Source: Glycomyces algeriensis (GTDB taxonomy: Bacteria > Actinomycetota > Actinomycetes > Mycobacteriales > Micromonosporaceae). From it: a DNA stretch of 64,000 nt. Shown one piece after another: positions 36,449-46,152 of the stretch. A program made the position numbers and the translations under genes. The notes under the pieces are model-generated. The model was given only the letters and a program-made list of their open reading frames with translations. It was not told the origin of the DNA and ran no database searches. The first letter of the stretch is position 1. Each line of letters begins with the position of its first letter. Location: NCBI RefSeq assembly GCF_027622855.1, contig NZ_JAPZVR010000007.1, positions 80,296 through 144,295 of the forward strand. Direction: 5' to 3'.

Positions 36449-37903
36449 ATGACCGACGTGTCGGCGGAAGGCGTCTACTCGCGGGGAGCGAACGGCTCCA
36501 GCAGCTCCTATTTCGACACTCCGCCCGAGGATCCGTTCAGCGGCAGCGGAGGTGGTGGCGGAGGCGGCGGCAACCGCGCCTACGAGCGCACCCCGCCCCA
36601 GGACCACCAGGCCGAAATGTCCGTCCTCGGCGGCATGCTCATGAGCAAGGACGCGATCGCCGACGTCATCGAGGTGCTCGGCCCGGGCGACTTCTACCAG
36701 CCCAAGCACGGCATGGTCTTCGACGCGATCATCGACAAGTTCGGCAACGGCGAGCCCGCCGACGCCGTCACGATCGCCGCCGCCCTCGCCGACACCGGCG
36801 ACCTCGCCAAGATCGGCGGCGGCCCGTACCTCCACGACCTGCTCAACGCCGTGCCCACGGCCGCGAACGCCGGGTACTACGCGAAGATCGTCAAGGAGAA
36901 GGCGATCCTGCGGCGGCTCATCGAGGCCGGCACGAAGGTCGTCCAGTACGGCTACGGCGGCGGCCAGGGCGGGCGCGACATCGACGACCTCGTCGACCTC
37001 GCCCAGCAGGCCGTCTACGAGGTCACCGACAACCGCCAGAGCGAGGACTTCGCGGTCCTCTCCGACCTCCTCCAGCCCGCGATGGACGAGATCGAGGCGA
37101 TCGGCGCGAGCCAGGGCCTCATGACCGGCATCCCGACCGGCTTCGCCGACCTCGACCGGCTCCTCTCGGGCCTGCAGGCCGGCCAGCTCATCATCGTCGC
37201 CGGCCGCCCCGGCGCCGGCAAGTCAACGGCCGCAATGGACTTCATGCGGCACGCGTCCCTCCACCACCGGCACGCCGCGGCCCTGTTCAGCCTCGAAATG
37301 AGCAAGCTCGAGATCGTCATGCGCCTCCTGAGCGCCGAGACGCGGGTGCCGATGCACGTCCTGCGCTCGGGCGACCTGAGCGACGACGACTGGACGCGCC
37401 TGGCCAAGCGCATGGGCGACATCTCCGAAGCGCCCCTGTTCGTGGACGACACGGCCTCGATGACGATGATGGAGATCCGGGCCAAGGCCCGGCGGCTCAA
37501 GCAGCGCCACGACCTCAAACTCATCGTGGTCGACTACCTCCAGCTGATGACCTCGCCGAAGAAGACCGAGTCGCGCCAGCAGGAGGTCTCGGAGATCAGC
37601 CGTGGCCTCAAGCTCCTCGCCAAGGAGGTGCAGTGCCCGGTGATCGCGGTCGCGCAGCTCAACCGCGGACCCGAGCAGCGCACCGACAAGCGCCCGCAGC
37701 TCTCCGACCTCCGCGAGTCCGGTTCGCTGGAGCAGGACGCGGACGTCGTGATCCTGCTGCACCGCGAGGACTACTACGACAAGGAGTCGCCGCGCGCGGG
37801 CGAAGCGGACTTCATCGTCGCCAAGCACCGCAACGGCGCGACGGACACGATCACCGTCGCGGCCCAGCTCCACCTCTCGCGCTTCGTCGACATGGCGGTC
37901 TGA
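36449..37903 (+). CDS. dnaB: Replicative DNA helicase
   Basis: The 484-residue hexameric helicase that unwinds DNA ahead of the polymerase. An N-terminal Gly-rich, disordered head (1-45) leads to the N-domain from QDHQAEMSVLGGML. The RecA-like domain has Walker A AGRPGAGKST (251-260), Walker B LIVVDYLQLM and the QLNRGPEQRTDKRPQLSDLR block with the arginine finger region. No intein interrupts it, unlike several mycobacterial dnaB genes. The ATG at 36449 with GGTGG upstream is preferred; the frame is open 24 codons earlier. Confidence 0.96.
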   Translation: MTDVSAEGVYSRGANGSSSSYFDTPPEDPFSGSGGGGGGGGNRAYERTPPQDHQAEMSVLGGMLMSKDAIADVIEVLGPGDFYQPKHGMVFDAIIDKFGNGEPADAVTIAAALADTGDLAKIGGGPYLHDLLNAVPTAANAGYYAKIVKEKAILRRLIEAGTKVVQYGYGGGQGGRDIDDLVDLAQQAVYEVTDNRQSEDFAVLSDLLQPAMDEIEAIGASQGLMTGIPTGFADLDRLLSGLQAGQLIIVAGRPGAGKSTAAMDFMRHASLHHRHAAALFSLEMSKLEIVMRLLSAETRVPMHVLRSGDLSDDDWTRLAKRMGDISEAPLFVDDTASMTMMEIRAKARRLKQRHDLKLIVVDYLQLMTSPKKTESRQQEVSEISRGLKLLAKEVQCPVIAVAQLNRGPEQRTDKRPQLSDLRESGSLEQDADVVILLHREDYYDKESPRAGEADFIVAKHRNGATDTITVAAQLHLSRFVDMAV

Positions 37904-38075
37904 CCGGGTCCGGCCCCGCGTAACCAACGGTTAGAGCAAAGGCCATCCCCAACCCCCACCCTCCCAGAGGGGACCGTAGCTCCCACAATGCCGCGGGGGT
38001 ACGACAAAAACCGGGCCGTCGAGCTGATCTGTCACCCGAACGGGTGCGGCGCCGCTCGGTCAACACCACCGCTCG

Positions 38076-39407
38076 TCAGCGCCACCATTCGACCGCGATG
38101 GACGGGCCGAGGCCGGTCTCCTCCTCCAGCTCGTCGACCACCTCGTCGTCCTGCGCCAAGCCCTGGAACAGGGTCCCGGTCACGGTGCCCGCCACCGCAT
38201 CGCGCAGCGGCAGCCACCAGCCGAGCAGCACCACCGGGTACAGCAGGTACCCGAAGCGCGTGGACGGCATCAGCAGGAACGCCGCGGAGAGCCCCGCCGC
38301 GCACCACAGCGCGGCCGACGCGGCCGTCACCGGCGGGCGCGTCCACAGCAGCCCCGCGATCACGAGTGCGGCGAGTCCGAGCAGCGCCGGGGCGATGAGG
38401 TCGCCGCCCGGAACGTACTGGGCGACAAGGAATCCCGGCAGCGGCGACTGCGCGGGCGAGGTGACCACGCCGTGCCCGAGGCCGAACGCGACCACATTGT
38501 CGAAGAACCCGCGGGCGTCCACGGCCAGGACCGGCAGCATCGTCACCGCGACGGGCACGGCGAACCCGGCGAGGTAGCGCCTCAGATCCGTGGCCCGGGT
38601 GTCGCGGCCGCGCAGCATCAGGAACGCGATCACGACGGCGGCGGGCCACGCGAAGAGCTTGAGCGCGGCGGCGGCGCCGACCGCCAGGCCTGCGGCGAGC
38701 GGGCGTTCGCGGTGGGCGAAGGCGAGCGCGAGGACCATGAGGGCGACCACGGGCATGTCGTCGCCGCCGGTGGCGAACGTCAAGGCGCACACGGGGAACA
38801 CGAACGTGGCCTGGACGGCGCGCAGCAGGGGGCCCTTGCCCGCGCCCGTGGGGTCGGGCGAGCTGCCGGGGCCGCCGCGCAGGAGCCGGACCGCCCCGAT
38901 CGCGCAAGCGGCGGCGGCGAGCAGGAAGTAGATGCGCGCGTCGGTCCACCAGTGCTGGCCGAAGAGCGCGGCGGGGATGCCGAAGAGGGCCATGCCGGGC
39001 TGGTACGGGTTGTACCCCAGGAGCGGATCGGGGAGAGCGCTGATCACGTCGGCGTGCAGGTAAGGACTGCCGGTGTCGAGCAGGCGCACGCCGGAGGCCT
39101 CGACGACGAGGACCTCTTCCTGAGCGCGTCCGCTGACGCCCGCGGCGCGGTCGATCGCCATGAACAGCAACGGGATCGCGGTGACGGCGAGGGCCGCGCC
39201 GACGGTGATGAACGCCCGGCGGCGCCACACCGGCCCGGGCTGGGCCAGCAGGATCGCGGCGCAGATCGCCGCGGGCAGGTACCCGCCGAAGGCGACCGCG
39301 CCCCACTGGGCGTGCGAGTCGAGGGTCGTCCACAGCGCGGTGGCGCCCGCGAAGAGCGCGGCCAGGCCGTAGAAGGCGAGGTCGATGAAGAGCGGGCGGT
39401 TGGACAC
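38076..39407 (-). CDS. GT87-like polyprenol-phosphate-dependent mannosyltransferase
   Basis: A 443-residue integral membrane protein with about ten helices. The layout (PYLHADVISALPDPLLGYNPYQPGM after the first external acidic region, KLFAWPAAVVIAFLM, and a long C-terminal acidic tail) resembles the actinobacterial GT87/DUF2029 group that builds mannan-type glycolipids outside the membrane. The specific acceptor is unknown. The start is leaderless-type: TACGCT ends six bases before the GTG at 39407. It is convergent with dnaB. Confidence 0.72.
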   Translation of the reverse strand: MSNRPLFIDLAFYGLAALFAGATALWTTLDSHAQWGAVAFGGYLPAAICAAILLAQPGPVWRRRAFITVGAALAVTAIPLLFMAIDRAAGVSGRAQEEVLVVEASGVRLLDTGSPYLHADVISALPDPLLGYNPYQPGMALFGIPAALFGQHWWTDARIYFLLAAAACAIGAVRLLRGGPGSSPDPTGAGKGPLLRAVQATFVFPVCALTFATGGDDMPVVALMVLALAFAHRERPLAAGLAVGAAAALKLFAWPAAVVIAFLMLRGRDTRATDLRRYLAGFAVPVAVTMLPVLAVDARGFFDNVVAFGLGHGVVTSPAQSPLPGFLVAQYVPGGDLIAPALLGLAALVIAGLLWTRPPVTAASAALWCAAGLSAAFLLMPSTRFGYLLYPVVLLGWWLPLRDAVAGTVTGTLFQGLAQDDEVVDELEEETGLGPSIAVEWWR

Positions 39408-39474
39408 CCGGACAGCGTACGGGGGCGGGGCGAGGGCCTGTCCGGTCAATCCGGGTGAGGCGACCTCGAGCGGG

Positions 39475-39876
39475 TCAACGCAACGGGATGCGGGCCCAGA
39501 CCTCCTGGGTGCCGTCGCCGAGGGAGCGGGCGCCCCAGTCGGCGGAGAGCTTGGAGACGATGAACATGCCGCGGCCGTGGGCCGAGTCGAGGTTGACCGC
39601 GCACACGTGCGGGTGGGTGCGAGAGCCGCCGTCGACCACGCGGACCTCGACGTCGGACGGGCCGAGCTCGAAGGTCACGCACACGTCCCCGCCCGGAAGC
39701 GGGCGGGCGTGCCGGACGGCGTTGGAGACGAGTTCGGTCGCGCACACGAGGAGGTCGTCGCGGACCTCGTCGGGCAGATCGGGGAGCGATTCGCGCAGCC
39801 ACCGGCGGACCTGGCTGGCCGCCCCGGACTGGTGGGGGACGCGCAGCCGCTCTGGTGCCGGTATCGCAGCGGGCAT
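39475..39876 (-). CDS. RsbW-like ATP-binding (anti-sigma type) protein
   Basis: A 133-residue single HATPase_c_2 domain. CATELVSNAVRHA is the N box, VRVVDGGSR the G1 box, and HGRGMFIVSKLSADWG the G2 region. Such proteins act as serine kinases or anti-sigma factors in partner-switching systems, common in many copies in Streptomyces relatives. No partner gene is adjacent. GGAAGGGGA lies before the ATG. Confidence 0.88.
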   Translation of the reverse strand: MPAAIPAPERLRVPHQSGAASQVRRWLRESLPDLPDEVRDDLLVCATELVSNAVRHARPLPGGDVCVTFELGPSDVEVRVVDGGSRTHPHVCAVNLDSAHGRGMFIVSKLSADWGARSLGDGTQEVWARIPLR

Positions 39877-39990
39877 CGCGGTCCCCTTCCTTCCTCCGGT
39901 GCCGTGGGGAGGCTATACAGCAACCTACCTGTTAGCTCCGCATGACGCCAGCATTACCGGCGGACGCCGGGTCCGTCGGGCAGGGGCGAT

Positions 39991-40722
39991 TCAGCCCGCC
40001 AGGGTCTGCCTGATCGCGGCCGGGCGGTCCGTGAACATGACGTCGACCTCGAGTCCCGCCATGCGGTGGGCGGTGTCGGCGTCGTTGACGGTCCAGGTGT
40101 ACACCTGGTACCCCGATTCGTGGCTGCGTTCGACGAATTCGGGGGTCGCGTCGAGGTAGTCGACCCGCGAACTGAGCACCTGGACGCCTTCGGGCGGGCG
40201 GCGGAACGGGTACTCGAAGATCCAGACGAGCGGTGTGTCCGAGTCCAGGCCGCGCCAGGTCTTCAGCGCCGCGCGGGAGAAGGACATGACGGTGGCGTCG
40301 AGTCCGGGCCATCGCCGCAGCGTCTCCCACAGGCGCATCTCGAGACGGGGCCCGAACTTGGAGGGGTGCTTGGTCTCGATGAACAGTTTGAGGTCTTTGC
40401 CCGAGTCGACGACGAGGCCGAAGAGGTCCTCGAGGGTCGGGATCCGCTCGGCCTCGGGGTTGCCGGCGCAGTCGGGGAACAGGTGGGCGAAGTTCAGTTC
40501 CCGAAGCTGCGCAAGGGTGAGATCCGCCACGGCGCCCTTGGCGCCGGAGGTGCGTTTGACGGTGCGGTCGTGGTGGAGCACGAGCTGGCCGTCGGCGGTG
40601 AGGCGGATGTCGAACTCGAACCCGTCGGCGCCCTCGACGATCGCCTGCCGGAACGCGGCGAGCGAATGCTCCGGAAGGAACTCGTTCGCGCCTCGGTGGG
40701 CGGCGATCAGCGGCTGGGACAC
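39991..40722 (-). CDS. Glycerophosphodiester phosphodiesterase
   Basis: A 243-residue TIM-barrel enzyme that splits glycerophosphodiesters into glycerol 3-phosphate and an alcohol. AHRGANEFLPEHS carries His9, Arg10 and Glu14; FEFDIRLTADGQLVLHHD carries the metal ligands and catalytic histidine. No signal peptide, so cytoplasmic. TATCGT ends six bases before the GTG start, a leaderless layout. Confidence 0.93.
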   Translation of the reverse strand: MSQPLIAAHRGANEFLPEHSLAAFRQAIVEGADGFEFDIRLTADGQLVLHHDRTVKRTSGAKGAVADLTLAQLRELNFAHLFPDCAGNPEAERIPTLEDLFGLVVDSGKDLKLFIETKHPSKFGPRLEMRLWETLRRWPGLDATVMSFSRAALKTWRGLDSDTPLVWIFEYPFRRPPEGVQVLSSRVDYLDATPEFVERSHESGYQVYTWTVNDADTAHRMAGLEVDVMFTDRPAAIRQTLAG

Positions 40723-41078
40723 CCCTTGACGATAGACGAGGGGCCCGACGCCGCGCCCGGTTCGCGGTGTGCGTCCAGGGAAGCGGTGATGAACGTCCCC
40801 GGCCCGGCAGGATCCGGTGGCGGCGGGGCATCGCGGAGCGCGCCACGGAGAGGTCGGCGCGAGGCGGCACGGGACGGCCGACTGACGGGCGCTTCGGTGG
40901 TCGGCGCGAAGCGGTTAGCGCAGGGCGGTACGGCGCGGTCGGGCGTCCGGCGGAGCGGCGGGGCGCTTCGATAGTCGGCCTGAAGCGGTTGGCGCGCGGC
41001 CGTCAGCGCGGATCCGCGCCGCTGGGACGGGCCCCGTTCCGGTGGCGGCTGGTGCGGCGGGGGAGGGAGGATGGACGC
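40723..41078. other. 356-base region upstream of larB with a diverged direct repeat
   Basis: No convincing gene. A segment of about 43 bases occurs twice, at 40887-40929 and 40961-41003, spaced 74 bases. In the first copy CGCTTCG and CGAAGCG can form a hairpin. A long open frame joins this region to larB but has the composition of non-coding GC-rich DNA. Confidence 0.55.
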
Positions 41079-41933
41079 GTGCGACACGACCCAGAACCCA
41101 CGGCCACGCAAGCGTCCGGCCGGCAGGAATCCGCGGCTCCGCGGGCGTCCGCCGCGCGGCCGGAGTCTTCGGCTCCGCAGGCGCCCGGCCAGGCGGACTC
41201 TTCGGCGCCGCAAGCGTCCCCCGACGGGCCCGCCGCCGCGCCGGCGTTCGGCGCCGCCGGAGAGGGATACCGCGACCTGGGCTGGGCCAAGATCGACACC
41301 GACCGTCCGGCCCGGACCGGGACGGCCGAGGCCGTGTACGCGGCGGGGAAGACGCCCGAGCAGGTCGTCGGCGCGCTCGCCGCACTGCGCGAGGCGCACC
41401 CCGGCCGGGTGGCGGTCGCGACCCGCTGCGACGACGCGTGCAGTGCGGCGGTGCGGGAGGCCTTCGGTGCGGACGTGCTGGTCGAGAGCGGGGTGTGCGC
41501 GGTCGGCGACTTCCCCGATGCCGAGACCGGCCTGCTCGCGGTGGTGTGCGCCGGAACCTCGGACCTGCCGGTGGCGCGCGAGGCCCAGATCGTGGCCCGC
41601 GCCAACGGGATCGACACGCGGCTGGTCGCCGACGTGGGCGTCGCCGGGCTGCACCGGCTCCTCGACAAGGTCGGCGAGCTGCGCGAAGCCGCCTGCGTGA
41701 TCGTGGTGGCGGGCATGGACGGCGCCCTGCCCTCGGTCGTGGCGGGCCTGGTCGCCGCGCCGGTGGTCGCGGTGCCGACCTCGGTCGGGTACGGGGCCGC
41801 GTTCGGCGGCCTCGCGCCGCTCTTGACCATGCTGAACTCCTGCTCGCCGGGGGTCACCGTGGTCAACATCGACAACGGTTTCGGCGCGGCGATGGCCGCC
41901 GCGCGGATGCTCGGCATGAAGGCGGCATCGTGA
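41079..41933 (+). CDS. larB: Nickel-pincer cofactor biosynthesis protein LarB
   Basis: A 284-residue carboxylase/hydrolase that acts on nicotinic acid adenine dinucleotide in the first step of nickel-pincer nucleotide synthesis. After an Ala/Pro/Ser-rich head (1-60) the AIR carboxylase-like core has RTGTAEAVYAAGKTPEQVV, ATRCDDACS, CAGTSDLPVAREA, VVAGMDGALPSVVAGLV, PTSVGYGAAFGG and a C-terminal NIDNGFGA. GTG at 41079 is preferred (AGGGAGG upstream); the frame is open 104 codons earlier but in unlikely composition. The next small frame overlaps by GTGA. No larA or larE is in the window. Confidence 0.88.
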   Translation: MRHDPEPTATQASGRQESAAPRASAARPESSAPQAPGQADSSAPQASPDGPAAAPAFGAAGEGYRDLGWAKIDTDRPARTGTAEAVYAAGKTPEQVVGALAALREAHPGRVAVATRCDDACSAAVREAFGADVLVESGVCAVGDFPDAETGLLAVVCAGTSDLPVAREAQIVARANGIDTRLVADVGVAGLHRLLDKVGELREAACVIVVAGMDGALPSVVAGLVAAPVVAVPTSVGYGAAFGGLAPLLTMLNSCSPGVTVVNIDNGFGAAMAAARMLGMKAAS

Positions 41934-42033
41934 ACGGGGCACTCATGGAGTCGGCACGCTTGAACGCAGCATTGTCTGAGGCAGCACTGTTGCAAACAGC
42001 ACTGTCGAAGGCAGCACTGTCGAAGGCGGGACA

Positions 42034-42037
<4 letters not shown>
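41930..42037 (+). CDS. 35-codon ORF coupled between larB and larC
   Basis: It starts with GTG inside the larB stop (GTGA) and stops inside the larC start (GTGA), so ribosomes could pass through all three frames. The peptide is amphipathic and built from pentad repeats (AALSE, AALLQ, TALSK, AALSK), encoded by four copies of a 15-base repeat at 41966-42025. It may be a real small protein or only a translational bridge produced by repeat growth between the two lar genes. Confidence 0.45.
41966..42025 (+). repeat. Four 15-bp tandem repeats ahead of larC
   Basis: The unit GCAGCACTGTCGAAG occurs four times with few changes, plus a decayed fifth copy that contains the larC start. The period is five codons. 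Confidence 0.85.
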
Positions 42038-43740
<1,703 letters not shown>

Positions 43741-44047
43741 GGTCCAGCCCCTGCTGGCCGACGGTGAAGAGGTCGCCCTGGCCTTCGAGGGCGTGCGCGA
43801 CTTCGTGGTCTTCACGAACAAGCGCGTCATCGCCGTGAACGTGCAGGGCATCACCGGCCGCAAGAAGGACTACGCCTCCTTGCCCTTCAACAAGATCCAG
43901 GCATACTCGGTCGAGACCGACGGCCTGATGGACAACGACGGCGAGCTCGACCTGTGGTTCAGCGGGCTCGGCAAGGTGCGGTTCGAGTTCAAGGAGAACG
44001 TGGACCTGCCCGCGATCGCCAAGCACATCGCGAACTGCATTCTTTAG

Positions 44048-44110
44048 CGACAGTGCGGCGCCGGACCGGTTCACGTGGTGCCTACGGAGACCGGTCCGGC
44101 GCCACTGTCG
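44048..44110. terminator. Bidirectional terminator, PH gene / multicopper oxidase
   Basis: CGACAGT plus GGCGCCGGACCGGT pair with ACCGGTCCGGCGCC plus ACTGTCG, 21 pairs with a two-base bulge, around a 19-base loop, in a 91-base convergent gap. Confidence 0.85.
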
Positions 44111-44138
44111 TCCCCGGGCCCTGGTGGCCCGGAGGGGA

Positions 44139-45677
44139 CTAGTGCCCGCCGTGGGAGGACGCGGACGCGCTGGGGGGGACGGTGCCGATCTCCTCGCCTT
44201 CGCCGAGGACCACGAACTGGCCCATCATTCCCGAGTCCTCGTGGGCGAGGATGTGGCAGTGGTACATGTACGGCAGGTTCGGGTCGGTGTAGTCCTCGAA
44301 GCGCATCGCCAGCCGGTACTTGACCTGCGGCAGCAGCTGCACGGTGTCCTTCCAGCCGCGCAGGCGCGGGGGCGGCTCGCGGCCGTCGACGGTGAGGACC
44401 TGGTACTGGACGTCGTGGACGTGGAAGTTGTGCATGAAGCCGTCCGCGTTCTGGACCTCCCAGACCTCGACGGTCCCTTCGCGGACGGCGAAGTCGATGC
44501 GCATCGGGTCCATGGACTCGCCGTTGATCTGGTTGAAGCCCGAGAGGGAGAACGAGCGCTCGGCGGCGACCTCGGCTTCGGCGAGGTCGGGTGCGGCGCC
44601 CATGGTCTCGGGGATCTCGGTGGTGTCGGCGAGGGTCTCGGCGGCGCGGAACTCGCAGATGTCGAGCAGGTCGTCGCCGCCGTTGAAGCGCGCGAGCGGG
44701 CCCTCGTACCCTTCGTCGGCCGGGTTGGAGCGGAGCGCGATCGTCTCGCCGGGTTCGAAGGCGACGACGATCTCGGCGCGCTCGCCCGGTGAGAGCTGGA
44801 TGCTGCGGGTCTCCCAGGCGGTCGGGAGGAGGCCGCCGTCGGTGGCGATGAGCGCGAAGGGGCGGTCGTCGCCGAAGCCGAAGTTGTAGAGGCGCGAGAC
44901 GGAGCCGTTGAGCAGGCGCAGGCGCACGAGGCGGGTCGTGACGTCGAAGTAGGGGCCGATGGTGCCGTTGACCATGATCTCGTCGCCGAGGACGCCCTGC
45001 ATGCTCATGAACGAGGACTTGTCGTCGAACTGGTTGTCGCCGTTGAACTTGCGGTCCTGGACGATCATCGGCACGTCGTCCACGCCGTACTCGGACGGCA
45101 GGTTGAGGCCTTCGGACTCGTCGTCGTCGACGATGAACATCCCGGCTAGGCCGCGGTAGACGTGCTTGCCGGTGCGGCCGTGGGGGTGCGGGTGGTACCA
45201 GAGGGTCGCGGCGGGCTGGTCCATCGTCCACTGGGGAGCCCAGACGCCGTCGGGTTCGACCTCCTGGTGCGGGCCGCCGTCCATGACCGCGGGCAGGTGC
45301 ATGCCGTGCCAGTGGATCGAGGTGCCCTCGTCGAGGCCGTTGTGCACGGCGAAGGCGACCTCCTCGCCGCGCTTGGCGCGGATGGTGGGGCCGAGGAAGG
45401 GGCCGTTGACGCCCCAGGTCTCGGTCTCGCGGCCGTCCTTGAAGGCGACCGTGCCGGGCTGGATCTCGAGGTTGAAGACCCGCGCGCCCGCGGCGTCGCG
45501 GGTCGACTCGGCGAGCGGGGGGACGGCCAGGGGGGTGTCGAAGTCGACCTGGCCGACGGTCTCGAGCCTGGACTTGTTCCAGAAGTATCCGAGGGTGCCG
45601 GCTCCGCCGAGCACGACCGCCCCGACACCGCCCCCGACGCCGATGAGGGTCCACTTCAGTGCTTTACGCCGCTTCAT
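44139..45677 (-). CDS. Multicopper oxidase, CueO/laccase type
   Basis: A 512-residue oxidase that uses four coppers to reduce O2 to water. Copper motifs are HWHGMH (122-127), YHPHPHG (161-167), HNFHVHDVQ and HCHILAHEDSGMM (about 473-485); the final Met is the type 1 axial ligand. An N-terminal basic head and one hydrophobic helix (about 10-30) act as signal or anchor. It ends in SSHGGH. The ATG at 45677 has GAACAT ending seven bases upstream. Cuprous or ferrous oxidation and copper resistance are likely roles. Confidence 0.93.
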   Translation of the reverse strand: MKRRKALKWTLIGVGGGVGAVVLGGAGTLGYFWNKSRLETVGQVDFDTPLAVPPLAESTRDAAGARVFNLEIQPGTVAFKDGRETETWGVNGPFLGPTIRAKRGEEVAFAVHNGLDEGTSIHWHGMHLPAVMDGGPHQEVEPDGVWAPQWTMDQPAATLWYHPHPHGRTGKHVYRGLAGMFIVDDDESEGLNLPSEYGVDDVPMIVQDRKFNGDNQFDDKSSFMSMQGVLGDEIMVNGTIGPYFDVTTRLVRLRLLNGSVSRLYNFGFGDDRPFALIATDGGLLPTAWETRSIQLSPGERAEIVVAFEPGETIALRSNPADEGYEGPLARFNGGDDLLDICEFRAAETLADTTEIPETMGAAPDLAEAEVAAERSFSLSGFNQINGESMDPMRIDFAVREGTVEVWEVQNADGFMHNFHVHDVQYQVLTVDGREPPPRLRGWKDTVQLLPQVKYRLAMRFEDYTDPNLPYMYHCHILAHEDSGMMGQFVVLGEGEEIGTVPPSASASSHGGH

Positions 45678-46152
45678 GGCTGCAATGTTCGTGCGGCGGC
45701 CTGCGCGATACATCGGGCAGAGGAAGGCAATCCGCGTACCACCCGGGGACTACGCGCGGGGCCGGCGTCAACCTGGAGTAGCGGTGCGGGCGAGCGGCGC
45801 TCGCTTCCGCTCCCTCTTTCGCGTGAACCCGCCGGCCCGTATGCGCCCGTTTTGCCGGCAATGACCACCGTTGTTCGAACCTCGCGACCGCGTACTCCCA
45901 GCAAGCCGTCGCACCCGTCTGGGAGCCTGGCCTTTTCACTGGTAGTGGTGAAGGTGGGATCGGGTGGGTACCCGGGACCGCCCGTATGCGCGCGCAGCGC
46001 CGATTCGCGAGCTGGTCCTCGCGCTCCTGCCTCGAACGCCGCCCGTATGCGCGCAGCGCCGAGCGCCACGCCACTGCGGCAAGTGCCGCAGGCGAAAGCG
46101 GTTGCGGGTGAAGACAATCGCAGGAGCAGCGAAGCCGGGCGTGCCCGGCGCG
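45678..46152. other. 475-base gene-free region with repeat copy B
   Basis: No gene seen. It holds dispersed repeat copy B (45818-45978) and a shorter direct repeat, CCGCCCGTATGCGCGC-type, at 45979-46004 and 46040-46063. CCCGTATGCGC also occurs inside copy B near 45836. The region separates the LuxR regulator stop from the multicopper oxidase start, both minus strand. Confidence 0.7.
45818..45978. repeat. Dispersed intergenic repeat, copy B
   Basis: About 160 bases matching 35516-35686 in the same orientation, with the identical 29-base core at 45932-45960. It lies 175 bases after the stop of the LuxR regulator and 140 bases before the multicopper oxidase start. Confidence 0.85.

Noticed and set aside
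36449-37903. Intein in dnaB
   Set aside because: The RecA domain is continuous across the usual insertion sites; length is normal.
40767-41078. N-terminal extension of LarB from 40767
   Set aside because: The added 104 residues are Arg/Gly-rich, partly encoded by the direct repeat, and unlike any LarB; a GTG with a ribosome site lies at 41079.
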